From contig JAAZCR010000179.1 of assembly GCA_012513195.1 (NCBI GenBank), positions 1 through 7,812 of the forward strand: a DNA stretch of 7,812 nucleotides, read 5' to 3'. Positions within the stretch are counted from its first letter, which is position 1; every line of letters begins with the position of its first letter. A model generated the notes under the pieces. That model searched no databases, had not been told where the DNA came from, and saw only the letters and a list, made by a program, of their open reading frames with translations. The DNA is from Bacilli bacterium (lineage in GTDB: Bacteria; Bacillota_I; Bacilli_A; Haloplasmatales; Haloplasmataceae). Below, in pieces: positions 1 through 6,163 of this stretch. The position numbers and the translations under genes are program-made.

Positions 1-1073
1 AAGAAGAAATATCTGTAGAAATTGCACATTTTATTAAAGAAGAAGAAGAAAAAGCTAAGTTTGAAGCCGATAAAAAAGCACGGGAATACATCACCCTTGC
101 CATTCAAAAATATGCAGCTGAAATGGCAAGTGAGCGGACTGTATCCGTAGTAAGTTTACCAGATGATGATATGAAAGGACGGATAATAGGACGTGAAGGA
201 CGTAATATCCGGACACTCGAGACCCTTACAGGTGTCGATTTAATCATCGATGATACTCCTGAAGCGGTCGTCTTATCTTGTTTCGATCCAATAAGACGGG
301 AGGTTGCTCGTCTTGCTTTAGAAACACTAGTGCAAGATGGACGCATCCACCCAGCCCGTATTGAAGAAGTAGTCGAAAAGGCTCGTCGTGATGTCGAAGA
401 AAAAATTCGTGACATGGGCGAAGAAGCGGTATTCGAAACAGGTATAGGAAAACTACATCCAGATTTGGTAAAACTACTAGGTCGCTTGAATTATCGTACG
501 AGTTATGGGCAAAATGTATTAAGACATTCAATTGAAACAGCATTTATCGCAGGAAAACTGGCAGCTGAACTAGGAGAGGACGAAATCTTAGCGCGCCGCG
601 CAGGTTTATTACACGATATTGGTAACGCAGTTGACCATGAAGTGGAAGGAAGCCATGTAGAAATTGGCCTAAAAATTGCCCAAAAATATCGTGAACATCC
701 TGTAGTTCTAGATGCGATAGCCTCACATCATGGAGATACAGAACCAAAATCTATAATCGCTGCGTTGGTAGCTGCTGCTGATGCATTATCTGCAGCTAGA
801 CCAGGTGCCAGAAGTGAATCCTTAGAAAACTATGTAACCCGTTTAGAAAAATTAGAAGAGATCTCCAACTCTTTTGATGGAGTGGAAAAATCTTACGCTA
901 TTCAAGCTGGTCGTGAAGTACGGGTATTAGTTAAACCCGAAAGTATTTCTGATTTAGAAATTCATCGTCTTGCACGCGATGTGAAAAAGAAAATTGAAGA
1001 ACAACTCAATTATCCTGGCACGATTAAAGTTACTGTTATTAGAGAAACAAGAGCAATTGAAGTTGCGAAATAA
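1..1073 (+). CDS. rny: Ribonuclease Y (RNase Y), 3' part; 5' end outside window
   Basis: Endoribonuclease of the membrane-associated RNA degradation machinery, which starts decay of many mRNAs in Bacillota. The frame is open from base 3 and gives about 356 codons, against roughly 520 residues in full-length relatives, so the N-terminal membrane anchor and most of the coiled coil lie upstream. The first ~40 visible residues are the charged, Glu/Lys-rich end of that coiled coil. A KH RNA-binding domain follows, with its GxxG loop as GREG at bases 189-200. The HD phosphohydrolase domain has a preceding RHSIE histidine, the catalytic His-Asp pair at 612-617 ([12 protein letters not shown]) and a later HHGD motif. 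The C-terminus [11 protein letters not shown] is typical of the family. The ATG at 123 is internal and is not the start. ymdB follows, as in many Firmicutes. Identification is firm; only the missing 5' end is unknown. Confidence 0.97.
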   Translation, partial: EEISVEIAHFIKEEEEKAKFEADKKAREYITLAIQKYAAEMASERTVSVVSLPDDDMKGRIIGREGRNIRTLETLTGVDLIIDDTPEAVVLSCFDPIRREVARLALETLVQDGRIHPARIEEVVEKARRDVEEKIRDMGEEAVFETGIGKLHPDLVKLLGRLNYRTSYGQNVLRHSIETAFIAGKLAAELGEDEILARRAGLLHDIGNAVDHEVEGSHVEIGLKIAQKYREHPVVLDAIASHHGDTEPKSIIAALVAAADALSAARPGARSESLENYVTRLEKLEEISNSFDGVEKSYAIQAGREVRVLVKPESISDLEIHRLARDVKKKIEEQLNYPGTIKVTVIRETRAIEVAK

Positions 1074-1099
1074 AGTGGGGCTTCCCACTTTATTTTATT
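1071..1099 (+). terminator. Intrinsic terminator of rny
   Basis: A perfect 9-bp stem (TAAAGTGGG at 1071-1079 with CCCACTTTA at 1084-1092, loop GCTT) is followed by TTTTATT. The left arm begins with the rny stop codon TAA. It should end most rny transcripts and reduce read-through into ymdB, 29 bases further on. No clear separate promoter for ymdB is visible in the short gap, so ymdB may depend on partial read-through. Confidence 0.85.
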
Positions 1100-1120
1100 A
1101 ATTAGAAAGGTTTTGATTTG

Positions 1121-1906
1121 ATGAATGTACTATTTATTGGTGATATCTTTGGATCTCTAGGAAGAGAAACAGTCAAGAAATACTTAGAAGAAATAATAAA
1201 CGCATATAATGTTTCCTTTGTGATTGCCAATGGTGAAAATGCAGCTCATGGTCGTGGCATAACTGAAACAATGTATAATGAACTTCTTGAAAATGGAATA
1301 AATGTGCTTACGATGGGAAATCACACCTTTGATAATCACGATATTTTCAATTTTATTGATTCTGCGAAATTTTTATTAAGACCAGCTAATATGGATAAAT
1401 CTGTTCCAGGGAAAGGTTACGATATCTTTACCATAAACGATATTAAAATTGGGGTAATTAATCTCATGGGAAGAACTTATATGCCCCCGGTAAACTGTCC
1501 TTTTCGGACTTTTGATGAAATCTATGATCTTATAAAATCTATCACTCCGATTATTGTTGTTGATTTTCATGCGGAAGCAACTAGTGAGAAGATCGCATTT
1601 GGCTATTATGTGGATGGGAAAGCAACAGCCATCATTGGTACTCATACTCATGTCCAAACGGCTGATAATCGCATATTATCTAATGGTACTGCTTATATAA
1701 CTGATGTTGGTATGACTGGCCCCTTAAATGGTGTCATTGGGGTTGAAAAAGATAATGTAATTAACCGTTTTATTAATGGTCTCCCTAGTAGGTTTAATCA
1801 AGTTGAAAACGGTGACATTCAGTTCAGTGCAGTTATTTTAAATATTGATTCCCAAACTGGAAAGGCAAAAGAGATAAGACGTATATATATTACAGAAAAT
1901 GCTTAA
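1121..1906 (+). CDS. ymdB: YmdB-family metallophosphoesterase
   Basis: Dinuclear-metal phosphodiesterase of the YmdB family. In B. subtilis it hydrolyses 2',3'-cyclic nucleotides and affects biofilm and motility decisions, and it is linked genetically to RNase Y. The start at 1121 gives 261 residues, close to the 264 of the B. subtilis protein. Metal-site motifs are GD (D8), GEN (E39), GNH (N67, H68), DFHAEATSEK (H150) and GTHTHVQTADNR (H175, H177). All expected ligands are present, so the enzyme should be active. A TTG at 1118 directly before the ATG is also possible: the AGAAAGG site at 1104-1110 is 7 bases from TTG and 10 from ATG. I chose ATG because relatives begin with a single Met followed by a short LFIGD strand. 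It is cytosolic. It lies between rny and spoVS, a conserved neighbourhood. Confidence 0.95.
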   Translation: MNVLFIGDIFGSLGRETVKKYLEEIINAYNVSFVIANGENAAHGRGITETMYNELLENGINVLTMGNHTFDNHDIFNFIDSAKFLLRPANMDKSVPGKGYDIFTINDIKIGVINLMGRTYMPPVNCPFRTFDEIYDLIKSITPIIVVDFHAEATSEKIAFGYYVDGKATAIIGTHTHVQTADNRILSNGTAYITDVGMTGPLNGVIGVEKDNVINRFINGLPSRFNQVENGDIQFSAVILNIDSQTGKAKEIRRIYITENA

Positions 1907-1950
1907 AAAGTGTAAAAAAGACGAAAAAACGTACAAAACTATATAGATTT

Positions 1951-1980
1951 TTGACATTTTCCTCTGTACAAATTTAAATT
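1951..1980 (+). promoter_or_regulatory. Possible sigma-A-type promoter for spoVS
   Basis: A perfect TTGACA at 1951-1956 is followed, after 18 bases, by TAAATT (1975-1980, 4 of 6 matches to TATAAT). This would give a leader of about 110 bases before spoVS. B. subtilis spoVS is known as a sigma-H gene, but I could not find a convincing sigma-H pair here: there is GAAT at 2053 but no AGGA-type element at the right distance. Tentative; an alternative -10 (TATAAA, 1996-2001) is also present. Confidence 0.35.
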
Positions 1981-2022
1981 TATGTGGTTAAATATTATAA
2001 AAGACAAGTAGAGGTAAAAAAT

Positions 2023-2053
2023 GCCAATTAATTCATAATTGGCGCTGACAGCG
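2023..2053 (+). promoter_or_regulatory. Inverted repeat in the spoVS leader
   Basis: GCCAATTA (2023-2030) and TAATTGGC (2036-2043) form a perfect 8-bp inverted repeat with a 5-base spacer. A second short one (CGCT 2043-2046, AGCG 2050-2053) overlaps it by one base. There is no run of T after either, so they do not look like terminators. They could be an operator or an RNA hairpin about 40 bases before the spoVS start. The role is unknown. Confidence 0.5.
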
Positions 2054-2096
2054 AATATACTTTCAGTGTAATAAAAACTATAGGAGGTATTAAAGT

Positions 2097-2357
2097 ATGG
2101 AAGTATTAAAGGTTTCATCAAAATCCAATCCAAATTCTGTAGCTGGAGCTTTAGCGAATTGTTTCCGCGAACGTGGGGTTGTAGAAATTCAATCAATCGG
2201 TGCAGGTGCACTTAACCAAGCAGTAAAAGCAATTGCGATTGCAAGAGGTTATGTAGCGCCAACCGGAAAAGATCTCATCTGCATTCCAGCATTCGCTGAT
2301 GTCATCATCGATGGCGAAGAAAGAACAGCTATTAAATTAATTGTCGAAGCACGCTAA
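2097..2357 (+). CDS. spoVS: Stage V sporulation protein S (SpoVS)
   Basis: A small conserved sporulation protein with an Alba-like, probably nucleic-acid-binding fold. In B. subtilis it is needed for stage V (coat assembly and heat resistance), and its loss alters septation in some mutants. The length, 86 residues, equals that of B. subtilis SpoVS. Conserved blocks run the full length: SSKSNPNSVAGA near the N-terminus, GAGALNQAVKAIAIARGYVAP in the middle, then LICIPAF, DGEERTAIKLIVE and a final Ala-Arg. The start is supported by AGGAGGT at 2082-2088, 8 bases upstream. It is cytosolic. It stands as a single gene between its own leader and its own terminator, downstream of ymdB. Confidence 0.98.
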   Translation: MEVLKVSSKSNPNSVAGALANCFRERGVVEIQSIGAGALNQAVKAIAIARGYVAPTGKDLICIPAFADVIIDGEERTAIKLIVEAR

Positions 2358-2371
2358 GTTTATTCAGGGGG

Positions 2372-2408
2372 AAAGGGACTAAAGTTACTTTAGTCTCTTT
2401 TAATTTTA
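2372..2408 (+). terminator. Intrinsic terminator of spoVS
   Basis: A 13-bp stem with one G-U pair (2372-2384 with 2388-2400, loop TTA) has the core GACTAAAG/CTTTAGTC and runs into TTTTAATTTT. It is one of the strongest hairpins in the window and isolates spoVS from the mazG-like gene starting 28 bases later. Confidence 0.9.
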
Positions 2409-2435
2409 AAGAAAGAAAAAAATAAGGAGAATAAC

Positions 2436-2741
2436 ATGGAAGTTAAAGAATTGGTAAAAATTATTCATGATTTTGCGAAAGAACGCGATTGGATTAAATA
2501 CCATAATGGGAAGGATCTAGCGATATCTATTTGTCTTGAAGCAAGTGAGTTACTAGAGAATTTCCAATGGATTTCTAATGAGGAAGCCTATGCGAAAAAC
2601 ATGCAAAACATTAAAGAAGAGTTAGCTGATGTGTTAATCTACTGTTTTAGATTTGCGGATGAACATGGATTTGATTTAGAAGAGATTATTTTAGAAAAAT
2701 TAAAAAAGAATGCGATTAAATATCCTATAAAGAAAGATTAA
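2436..2741 (+). CDS. MazG-like nucleotide pyrophosphohydrolase
   Basis: A small all-alpha NTP pyrophosphatase of the MazG/dUTPase-C superfamily (COG1694 type). Members hydrolyse (d)NTPs to the monophosphate and pyrophosphate and are thought to clean the nucleotide pool. The 101 residues carry the Mg2+-binding signature as EASE (E35, E38) and, 23 residues later, ELAD (E62, D65), fitting the EXXE-(12-28)-EXXD pattern. The FQW after the first motif and the C-terminal KYP are typical of the single-domain group. The start is supported by AAGGAG at 2424-2429, 6 bases upstream. It is cytosolic and probably oligomeric. It sits between the spoVS terminator and a bidirectional terminator, so it is likely its own unit; no clear promoter is visible in the 28-bp gap. 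The exact substrate (dCTP-like or general) cannot be told. Confidence 0.88.
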   Translation: MEVKELVKIIHDFAKERDWIKYHNGKDLAISICLEASELLENFQWISNEEAYAKNMQNIKEELADVLIYCFRFADEHGFDLEEIILEKLKKNAIKYPIKKD

Positions 2742-2774
2742 ATTAAATAACTAAAGATTTTTGAAGCCAATAAT

Positions 2775-2817
2775 AAATCCCTCTATCAACATATTAGATA
2801 GAGGGATTTGTTCTTTT
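2775..2817. terminator. Bidirectional terminator between the mazG-like and dehydrogenase genes
   Basis: A perfect 13-bp stem (AAATCCCTCTATC at 2775-2787 with its complement at 2797-2809, 9-base loop) is followed on the + strand by GTTCTTTT. It lies between two converging genes and can serve both; the T-tail is better on the + strand. The final bases touch the dehydrogenase stop codon. Confidence 0.85.
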
Positions 2818-3985
2818 ATTCTAAAGCCATTTTATAAATATTATATACATCATCTGTAGTTAATTTTACAAAGCCACCAATTGGACCATTGATAGTAGCT
2901 TTTTCCGCCATTTCTTTGAGACGCTCGTTACCGATATTTACATCTCTTAGTTTAGTAGGCAAACCAATTTCTTGATAAAACTTCTTTAAGCGTTTGATAC
3001 CTTCAAGAACGGTAGCTTCAAGATTGAAGAAATCGACATCGACGTTAAATATACGATGACTAAATCGAGCGAACCTATAAATATCATGCTTGTACACATA
3101 TTCCATCCAATGTGGGAAAATAATCGCAAGACCAGCACCATGTGCAATATCATAAATAGCACTAAGTTCATGTTCAATCTTATGACTAGCCCAATCTTCA
3201 ATCCGACCAGTACCTAAAATACCATTATGTGCTAGTGTACCTTCCCACATAAGATTAGCTCGTGCTTCATAATCAGTGGGATTATTAAGAACCATTTTAA
3301 CACTACGCATAATTGAACGAATTGTGGCTTCACATAGTTCATCCGTGAAATCAACACCGCTCTCATTAGTGAAGTAACGTTCAAAAACATGGGCAACCAT
3401 ATCGCTTGCCCCACAAGCGATTTGATATGCAGGGAGTGTATAAGTTAATTCAGGATTAAGAATCGCAAACTTAGGTCTAATGATAACAGAATTAACGCTC
3501 CACTTATACCAACCATATTCATTGGTTATGACCGTTCCTGTGCTAGCTTCACTTCCAGCTGCTGGAATGGTTAGAATTACGCCAACAGGTATAGTGGTGT
3601 TTATAGTTGCTTTACCGCTAAAGAAATCCCAAACATCACCATCATATACTGCTCCAATTCCAATTGCTTTGGCGCTATCGATTACACTACCACCACCTAC
3701 AGCGAGGATAAAATCTATATTATGTTTCTTACATAACTCTACCCCTGATCTGACTAAACTTAGGCGGGGATTTGGTTGAACGCCACCTAACTCGATATAA
3801 TCGATATGGCTATCTTTTAGTGATTTGATGATGCGTTCATATAATCCTGACTTTTTGATGCTGCCGCCACCATAATGGAAAAGAACCTTTTTACCACCAA
3901 AACTCTTGATTTCTTCGCCAACAAGATTTTCTGTGTCCTTGCCAAAGATTATTTTAGTGGTATTAACATAAGTAAAGTTTTTCAT
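2816..3985 (-). CDS. Iron-containing (group III) alcohol dehydrogenase
   Basis: An NAD(P)H-dependent alcohol/aldehyde oxidoreductase of the Fe-ADH family, closest by pattern to the YugJ/BdhA/YqhD butanol-dehydrogenase branch. It probably reduces short or medium aldehydes to alcohols in the cytosol; the substrate cannot be read from sequence. At 389 residues it is the usual family length. The N-terminal Rossmann-like half holds the nucleotide-binding GGGSVID (97-103), an upstream HYGGGS and PAAGSEAST (141-149). The metal site fits D195 and H199 (CGASDMVAHVFERYF), H268 (DWASHKIEHEL) and H282 (AHGAGLAI), all four ligands present. AAAGGAG (complement of 3995-4001) lies 9 bases before the ATG, with a strong promoter upstream. 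It has its own promoter and terminator, so it is monocistronic. There is no functional link to the sporulation genes around it that I can see. Confidence 0.95.
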   Translation of the reverse strand: MKNFTYVNTTKIIFGKDTENLVGEEIKSFGGKKVLFHYGGGSIKKSGLYERIIKSLKDSHIDYIELGGVQPNPRLSLVRSGVELCKKHNIDFILAVGGGSVIDSAKAIGIGAVYDGDVWDFFSGKATINTTIPVGVILTIPAAGSEASTGTVITNEYGWYKWSVNSVIIRPKFAILNPELTYTLPAYQIACGASDMVAHVFERYFTNESGVDFTDELCEATIRSIMRSVKMVLNNPTDYEARANLMWEGTLAHNGILGTGRIEDWASHKIEHELSAIYDIAHGAGLAIIFPHWMEYVYKHDIYRFARFSHRIFNVDVDFFNLEATVLEGIKRLKKFYQEIGLPTKLRDVNIGNERLKEMAEKATINGPIGGFVKLTTDDVYNIYKMALE

Positions 3986-4018
3986 TGTGACAAGCTCCTT
4001 TCAAGTACTTCTATATTC

Positions 4019-4046
4019 ATTATAAAGAAAATACGTTATTTGTCAA
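4019..4046 (-). promoter_or_regulatory. Sigma-A promoter of the alcohol dehydrogenase gene
   Basis: Read on the minus strand, TTGACA (complement of 4041-4046) and TATAAT (complement of 4019-4024) are both perfect, separated by 16 bases. The transcript would start near 4012 and have a leader of roughly 25 bases. This is the best housekeeping promoter in the window and suggests constitutive vegetative expression; no operator is evident. Confidence 0.88.
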
Positions 4047-4051
4047 AACGA

Positions 4052-4083
4052 TAATATAAAATCGACCTTAAAGGTCGATTTTA
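4052..4083 (-). terminator. Intrinsic terminator of hsp20
   Basis: An 11-bp stem (4057-4067 with 4073-4083, 5-base loop) has core ATCGACC/GGTCGAT flanked by A and T runs. On the minus strand it follows the hsp20 stop by a few bases and ends in TTTTATATTAT, and it separates hsp20 from the dehydrogenase promoter. The symmetric A/T flanks would let it work in the other direction as well. Confidence 0.85.
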
Positions 4084-4089
4084 TTATTT

Positions 4090-4488
4090 TTACTCAATAT
4101 TTATGACTTTCATCGGTTTTTCTAATTTTTCCTTTTTAGGAGCGATAATCTTTAATAAACCATTTTGGTAATTAGCAGTAATCAGTTCACTATTTACATC
4201 TGGTAATGAGAAACTGCGTGAAAAGGAACCAAATTTCCGTTCTTTACGGATATATTTAGTTGTTTCTTCCTTTACTTCTTCTTGCTTATTTACACTAATT
4301 GTGAGGATATCATCGCTATAAGTAACCGTGATATCTTCGCGTTTAACACCAGGTAGTTCTACTTCGAATTCATAATTTTGCTCATTTTCTTTAATATTTA
4401 TCCGCATGTTCTTCTCAAGGGAGAATACTAGTGAATCAGGTATAATGTCACTTATAAAGTTGCGTTTACGTGAAATTAAGTCGAACAT
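4090..4488 (-). CDS. Small heat-shock protein, Hsp20/alpha-crystallin family
   Basis: An ATP-independent holdase chaperone that binds unfolding proteins and forms large oligomers in the cytosol. From the ATG at 4488 it has 132 residues. A short N-terminal arm (1-28) is followed by the alpha-crystallin domain (about 29-118), with FEVELPGVKREDI, the KYIRKERKFGSFSRSFSLP strand region and the family signature ANYQNGLLKI (105-114). The end carries an I-x-I anchor (I129-N-I131) used in oligomer assembly. A longer reading beginning at 4521 is possible, but the near-perfect AAAAGGAGG (complement of 4495-4503), 6 bases before the 4488 ATG, lies inside that extension and decides for the shorter start. 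It is a single gene with its own terminator, divergent from the PrsW-like gene. No CIRCE (HrcA) operator is present. Confidence 0.93.
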   Translation of the reverse strand: MFDLISRKRNFISDIIPDSLVFSLEKNMRINIKENEQNYEFEVELPGVKREDITVTYSDDILTISVNKQEEVKEETTKYIRKERKFGSFSRSFSLPDVNSELITANYQNGLLKIIAPKKEKLEKPMKVINIE

Positions 4489-4510
4489 ATCAATCCTCCT
4501 TTTCGTTAAT

Positions 4511-4516
4511 ATTATA
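4511..4516 (-). promoter_or_regulatory. Probable -10 element of hsp20
   Basis: On the minus strand a perfect TATAAT (complement of 4511-4516) lies 22 bases before the hsp20 start codon. The best -35 at a 17-base distance matches only 3 of 6 positions, so the promoter may need an activator or another sigma factor, or may be wrongly placed. The leader would be only about 16 bases but still includes the ribosome binding site. Confidence 0.4.
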
Positions 4517-4545
4517 ACCATCCATATAAAAGATATTTATATTTT

Positions 4546-4557
4546 TCACTTGAGTGA
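4546..4557. promoter_or_regulatory. 12-bp palindrome between divergent hsp20 and prsW-like genes
   Basis: TCACTTGAGTGA is symmetric over five bases on each side of a central TG. It lies in the 101-bp space between the two divergent starts, about 30 bases upstream of the hsp20 -10 element and 33 bases before the PrsW-like start codon. Size and position suit a dimeric repressor or activator site acting on one or both genes. No known operator is recognised; it does not match CIRCE. Confidence 0.4.
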
Positions 4558-4589
4558 TTAACACTATAAGTAGTTTGAAGGAGGTTAAG

Positions 4590-5261
4590 ATGCTAGATTT
4601 ACTTGAATATTTGGTTTTTTTTATCATTGGATTTATTGGTATATTTTACATCTTATTTTATGTGTTTAAGAGAGAAAAAGCGAAGGTCAAATTAACTAGC
4701 AAGTTGTTCGTCATAAGTATACTCATCACAATTCCAACAATCTTTTTTGAAAAAATTGTACTATCTTATGGAAGATTTCCTGAGATGATTAACTATTTAT
4801 ATCAAGCCTTTGTTATAGGATTTATTGAAGAGTTTATTAAGCGTTATATTCTCATAAGTTTCACATACAAAAGTCATAAACAAGGTAGATATCTTGGCTT
4901 AGGATACGCCATAATTATCGCGAGTGGATTTGCGACGGGAGAAAATATTTGTTACTTTTTTGGATATCGGAGCTATGATTTAGAGCTATTACGAGTTACC
5001 CTAAGTAGCAGCGGACATCTCTGTTTTGCGATTATATTAGGTATCTTAATAACTATCGCTAGACACGCGAGAAGGGGTTTTACTAAGCAATACTATTTTG
5101 TGATGTCATTGGTTGTACCGATCATCTTACATAGTATTTTTGATTATATAATCTTGTTAAATATTTATCGTTTATTACCTGTTTACTTAGTTTTTGTCGT
5201 AATTATTTATTTAGTCTTTTTCAAAAAATACAAATTATATATCACTTATTTAATGATTTAA
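4590..5261 (+). CDS. PrsW-family intramembrane metalloprotease
   Basis: A multi-spanning membrane protease of the PrsW type, part of the CPBP/glutamic membrane protease superfamily. In B. subtilis PrsW makes the first cut in the anti-sigma factor RsiW. From the ATG at 4590 there are 223 residues, very close to B. subtilis PrsW. About seven hydrophobic segments are visible (around 8-26, 38-57, 70-90, 101-124, 143-157, 168-190, 196-211). All four family motifs are present: EExxK as EEFIK (E80, E81), FxxxEN as FATGEN (E118, N119), Hx7G (H143 to G151) and HxxxD as HSIFD (H181, D185). AAGGAGG at 4578-4584, 5 bases upstream, fixes this start over a GTG at 4554 that lies inside a palindrome. It ends 83 bases before spoIIGA with no clear terminator, so read-through is possible. 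The substrate is unknown; no anti-sigma factor gene is nearby. Confidence 0.88.
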   Translation: MLDLLEYLVFFIIGFIGIFYILFYVFKREKAKVKLTSKLFVISILITIPTIFFEKIVLSYGRFPEMINYLYQAFVIGFIEEFIKRYILISFTYKSHKQGRYLGLGYAIIIASGFATGENICYFFGYRSYDLELLRVTLSSSGHLCFAIILGILITIARHARRGFTKQYYFVMSLVVPIILHSIFDYIILLNIYRLLPVYLVFVVIIYLVFFKKYKLYITYLMI

Positions 5262-5272
5262 AAAATATCGCA

Positions 5273-5316
5273 CTTGACATAATCCTTGCTTTTTTTCAGG
5301 GGTAATCTGTTAAAAT
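5273..5316 (+). promoter_or_regulatory. Candidate spoIIGA promoter, unusual spacing, Spo0A-box-like site
   Basis: A -10-like TAAAAT (5311-5316, 5 of 6) lies 28 bases before spoIIGA, but no -35 exists at the normal distance: the best nearby is TTGCTT at 19 bases. A perfect TTGACA lies at 5274-5279, 31 bases upstream of it and 23 upstream of a poor TAATCT. On the opposite strand 5273-5279 reads TGTCAAG, matching 5 of 7 positions of the Spo0A box TGTCGAA. The B. subtilis spoIIG promoter is also a sigma-A promoter with over-long spacing activated by Spo0A bound near -35, so the arrangement is reminiscent. Exact elements are uncertain. Confidence 0.45.
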
Positions 5317-5344
5317 AGCCATAAACACAAGGGTGGGGATATGA

Positions 5345-6151
5345 ATGAAAGTTTATCTCGATTTAGTCATTATTACCAACTTTCTACTAGATTACTGTTT
5401 GATAGTTTACACTGGGATTATTAATCATCAAATCATCAAGTATCATCGTATTATCCTCGCCTCACTGTATGCGATTGGTGGATTTGTGCTATTCTTTATT
5501 CCGATAAAAATACTTTTTATTATTCTAAGAATCATTTATAGTTTTGGAATCATCTTAATCGCTTTTCGTTATATTTCCTTTAAACAATACTGTCAGAATT
5601 TAATCATTTTTTACTTCTTGAATTATGTCGTGGCTGGTATCTTAGTTTCATATGAATTCTCGTTTCTTAATAAAGGAATAAAACTGCTATATGAAGAAAG
5701 TACAACCTGGTATCTTTTAGTCATATCTTTTTTGTTAGCGAATATATTTACCTATGTATATAAAATCGTGACGGACAACTCAAAAGGTAATAATCTCATT
5801 AAAGTCCGTTTCACTTTAATGAATAAGACTTATGAAGTGTTTGGCTTTATCGATACAGGTAATTTAACTTATTGTACTAGGGATAATCGACCTGTTGTCT
5901 TTATAAATAAATCTCTAATACCAATGGAAGTTGATGAATCCTTTTTAAATCAACAAGGAGTTACTTATACTTATATCCTTACTAATACGATAAATGGAAA
6001 ATGTATTCTATTATGTTTCAAACCAACAAACTTCTTTATTGTCAAAAAGAAGAAATATTACGAGAAAGAAGTTTATATTGCGCTCGTTGATGAAACAGTA
6101 TTTCAAGGTGAGAGATTTTCAGTCATTTTACATCCACAAATTTTAAACTAG
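5345..6151 (+). CDS. spoIIGA: SpoIIGA, pro-sigma-E processing aspartic protease
   Basis: A mother-cell membrane protease that removes the pro-peptide of sigma-E, in B. subtilis after signalling by forespore SpoIIR. It has 268 residues, somewhat shorter than the ~309 of B. subtilis. The N-terminal half (1-140) is a membrane domain with about five hydrophobic segments, starting with the family-typical MKVYLDLVIITNFLLDY. The C-terminal half is the protease domain with the active-site D170 in FIDTGN (B. subtilis has DSGN), followed by DNRPVVFI and ending in GERFSVILHPQIL. TGA lies directly upstream of the ATG in frame, so the start cannot be earlier; the GGGTGGGG site at 5331-5338 is 6 bases away. 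An out-of-frame ATG at 5341 is too close to that site. The stop codon TAG is part of the sigE ribosome binding site, so the two genes are co-transcribed and probably translationally coupled. Confidence 0.96.
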   Translation: MKVYLDLVIITNFLLDYCLIVYTGIINHQIIKYHRIILASLYAIGGFVLFFIPIKILFIILRIIYSFGIILIAFRYISFKQYCQNLIIFYFLNYVVAGILVSYEFSFLNKGIKLLYEESTTWYLLVISFLLANIFTYVYKIVTDNSKGNNLIKVRFTLMNKTYEVFGFIDTGNLTYCTRDNRPVVFINKSLIPMEVDESFLNQQGVTYTYILTNTINGKCILLCFKPTNFFIVKKKKYYEKEVYIALVDETVFQGERFSVILHPQILN

Positions 6152-6163
6152 GAGGGGGAGTTT

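Noticed and set aside
104..747. Three minus-strand open frames inside rny (104-415, 244-543, 544-747)
   Set aside because: They lie opposite a well-conserved RNase Y reading frame and encode low-complexity Ser/Arg- or His/Leu-rich products typical of antisense frames, without ribosome binding sites.
1931..1972. Direct repeat GTACAAA at 1931-1937 and 1966-1972 flanking the TTGACA
   Set aside because: A seven-base repeat in AT-rich intergenic DNA is expected by chance and has no symmetric or promoter-phased arrangement that I can defend.
1376..2211. Minus-strand open frames across ymdB and the spoVS leader
   Set aside because: They overlap conserved genes on the + strand and show no recognisable family or upstream ribosome binding site. 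The 1939-2211 frame runs through the spoVS leader, ribosome binding site and first codons.
3480..3779. Plus-strand open frame of 99 codons within the dehydrogenase gene
   Set aside because: It is antisense to the nucleotide- and metal-binding part of a complete Fe-ADH and has no family resemblance.
4489..4521. Longer Hsp20 start at 4521 (11 extra residues)
   Set aside because: A strong ribosome binding site within the extension points to the ATG at 4488, and the extension is not Hsp20-like.
4480..4560. CIRCE (HrcA) operator upstream of hsp20
   Set aside because: The GAGTG part of the palindrome recalls CIRCE, but the TTAGCACTC-N9-GAGTGCTAA arrangement is absent.
4554..4589. GTG start at 4554 for the PrsW-like protein
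   Set aside because: It has no ribosome binding site and starts inside the palindrome; the ATG at 4590 has AAGGAGG just upstream and gives the normal family length.
5341..5410. ATG at 5341 overlapping the spoIIGA start in another frame
   Set aside because: It is only 2 bases from the GGGTGGGG site, and the frame gives a short unrecognisable peptide; the ATG at 5345 has correct spacing and opens SpoIIGA.
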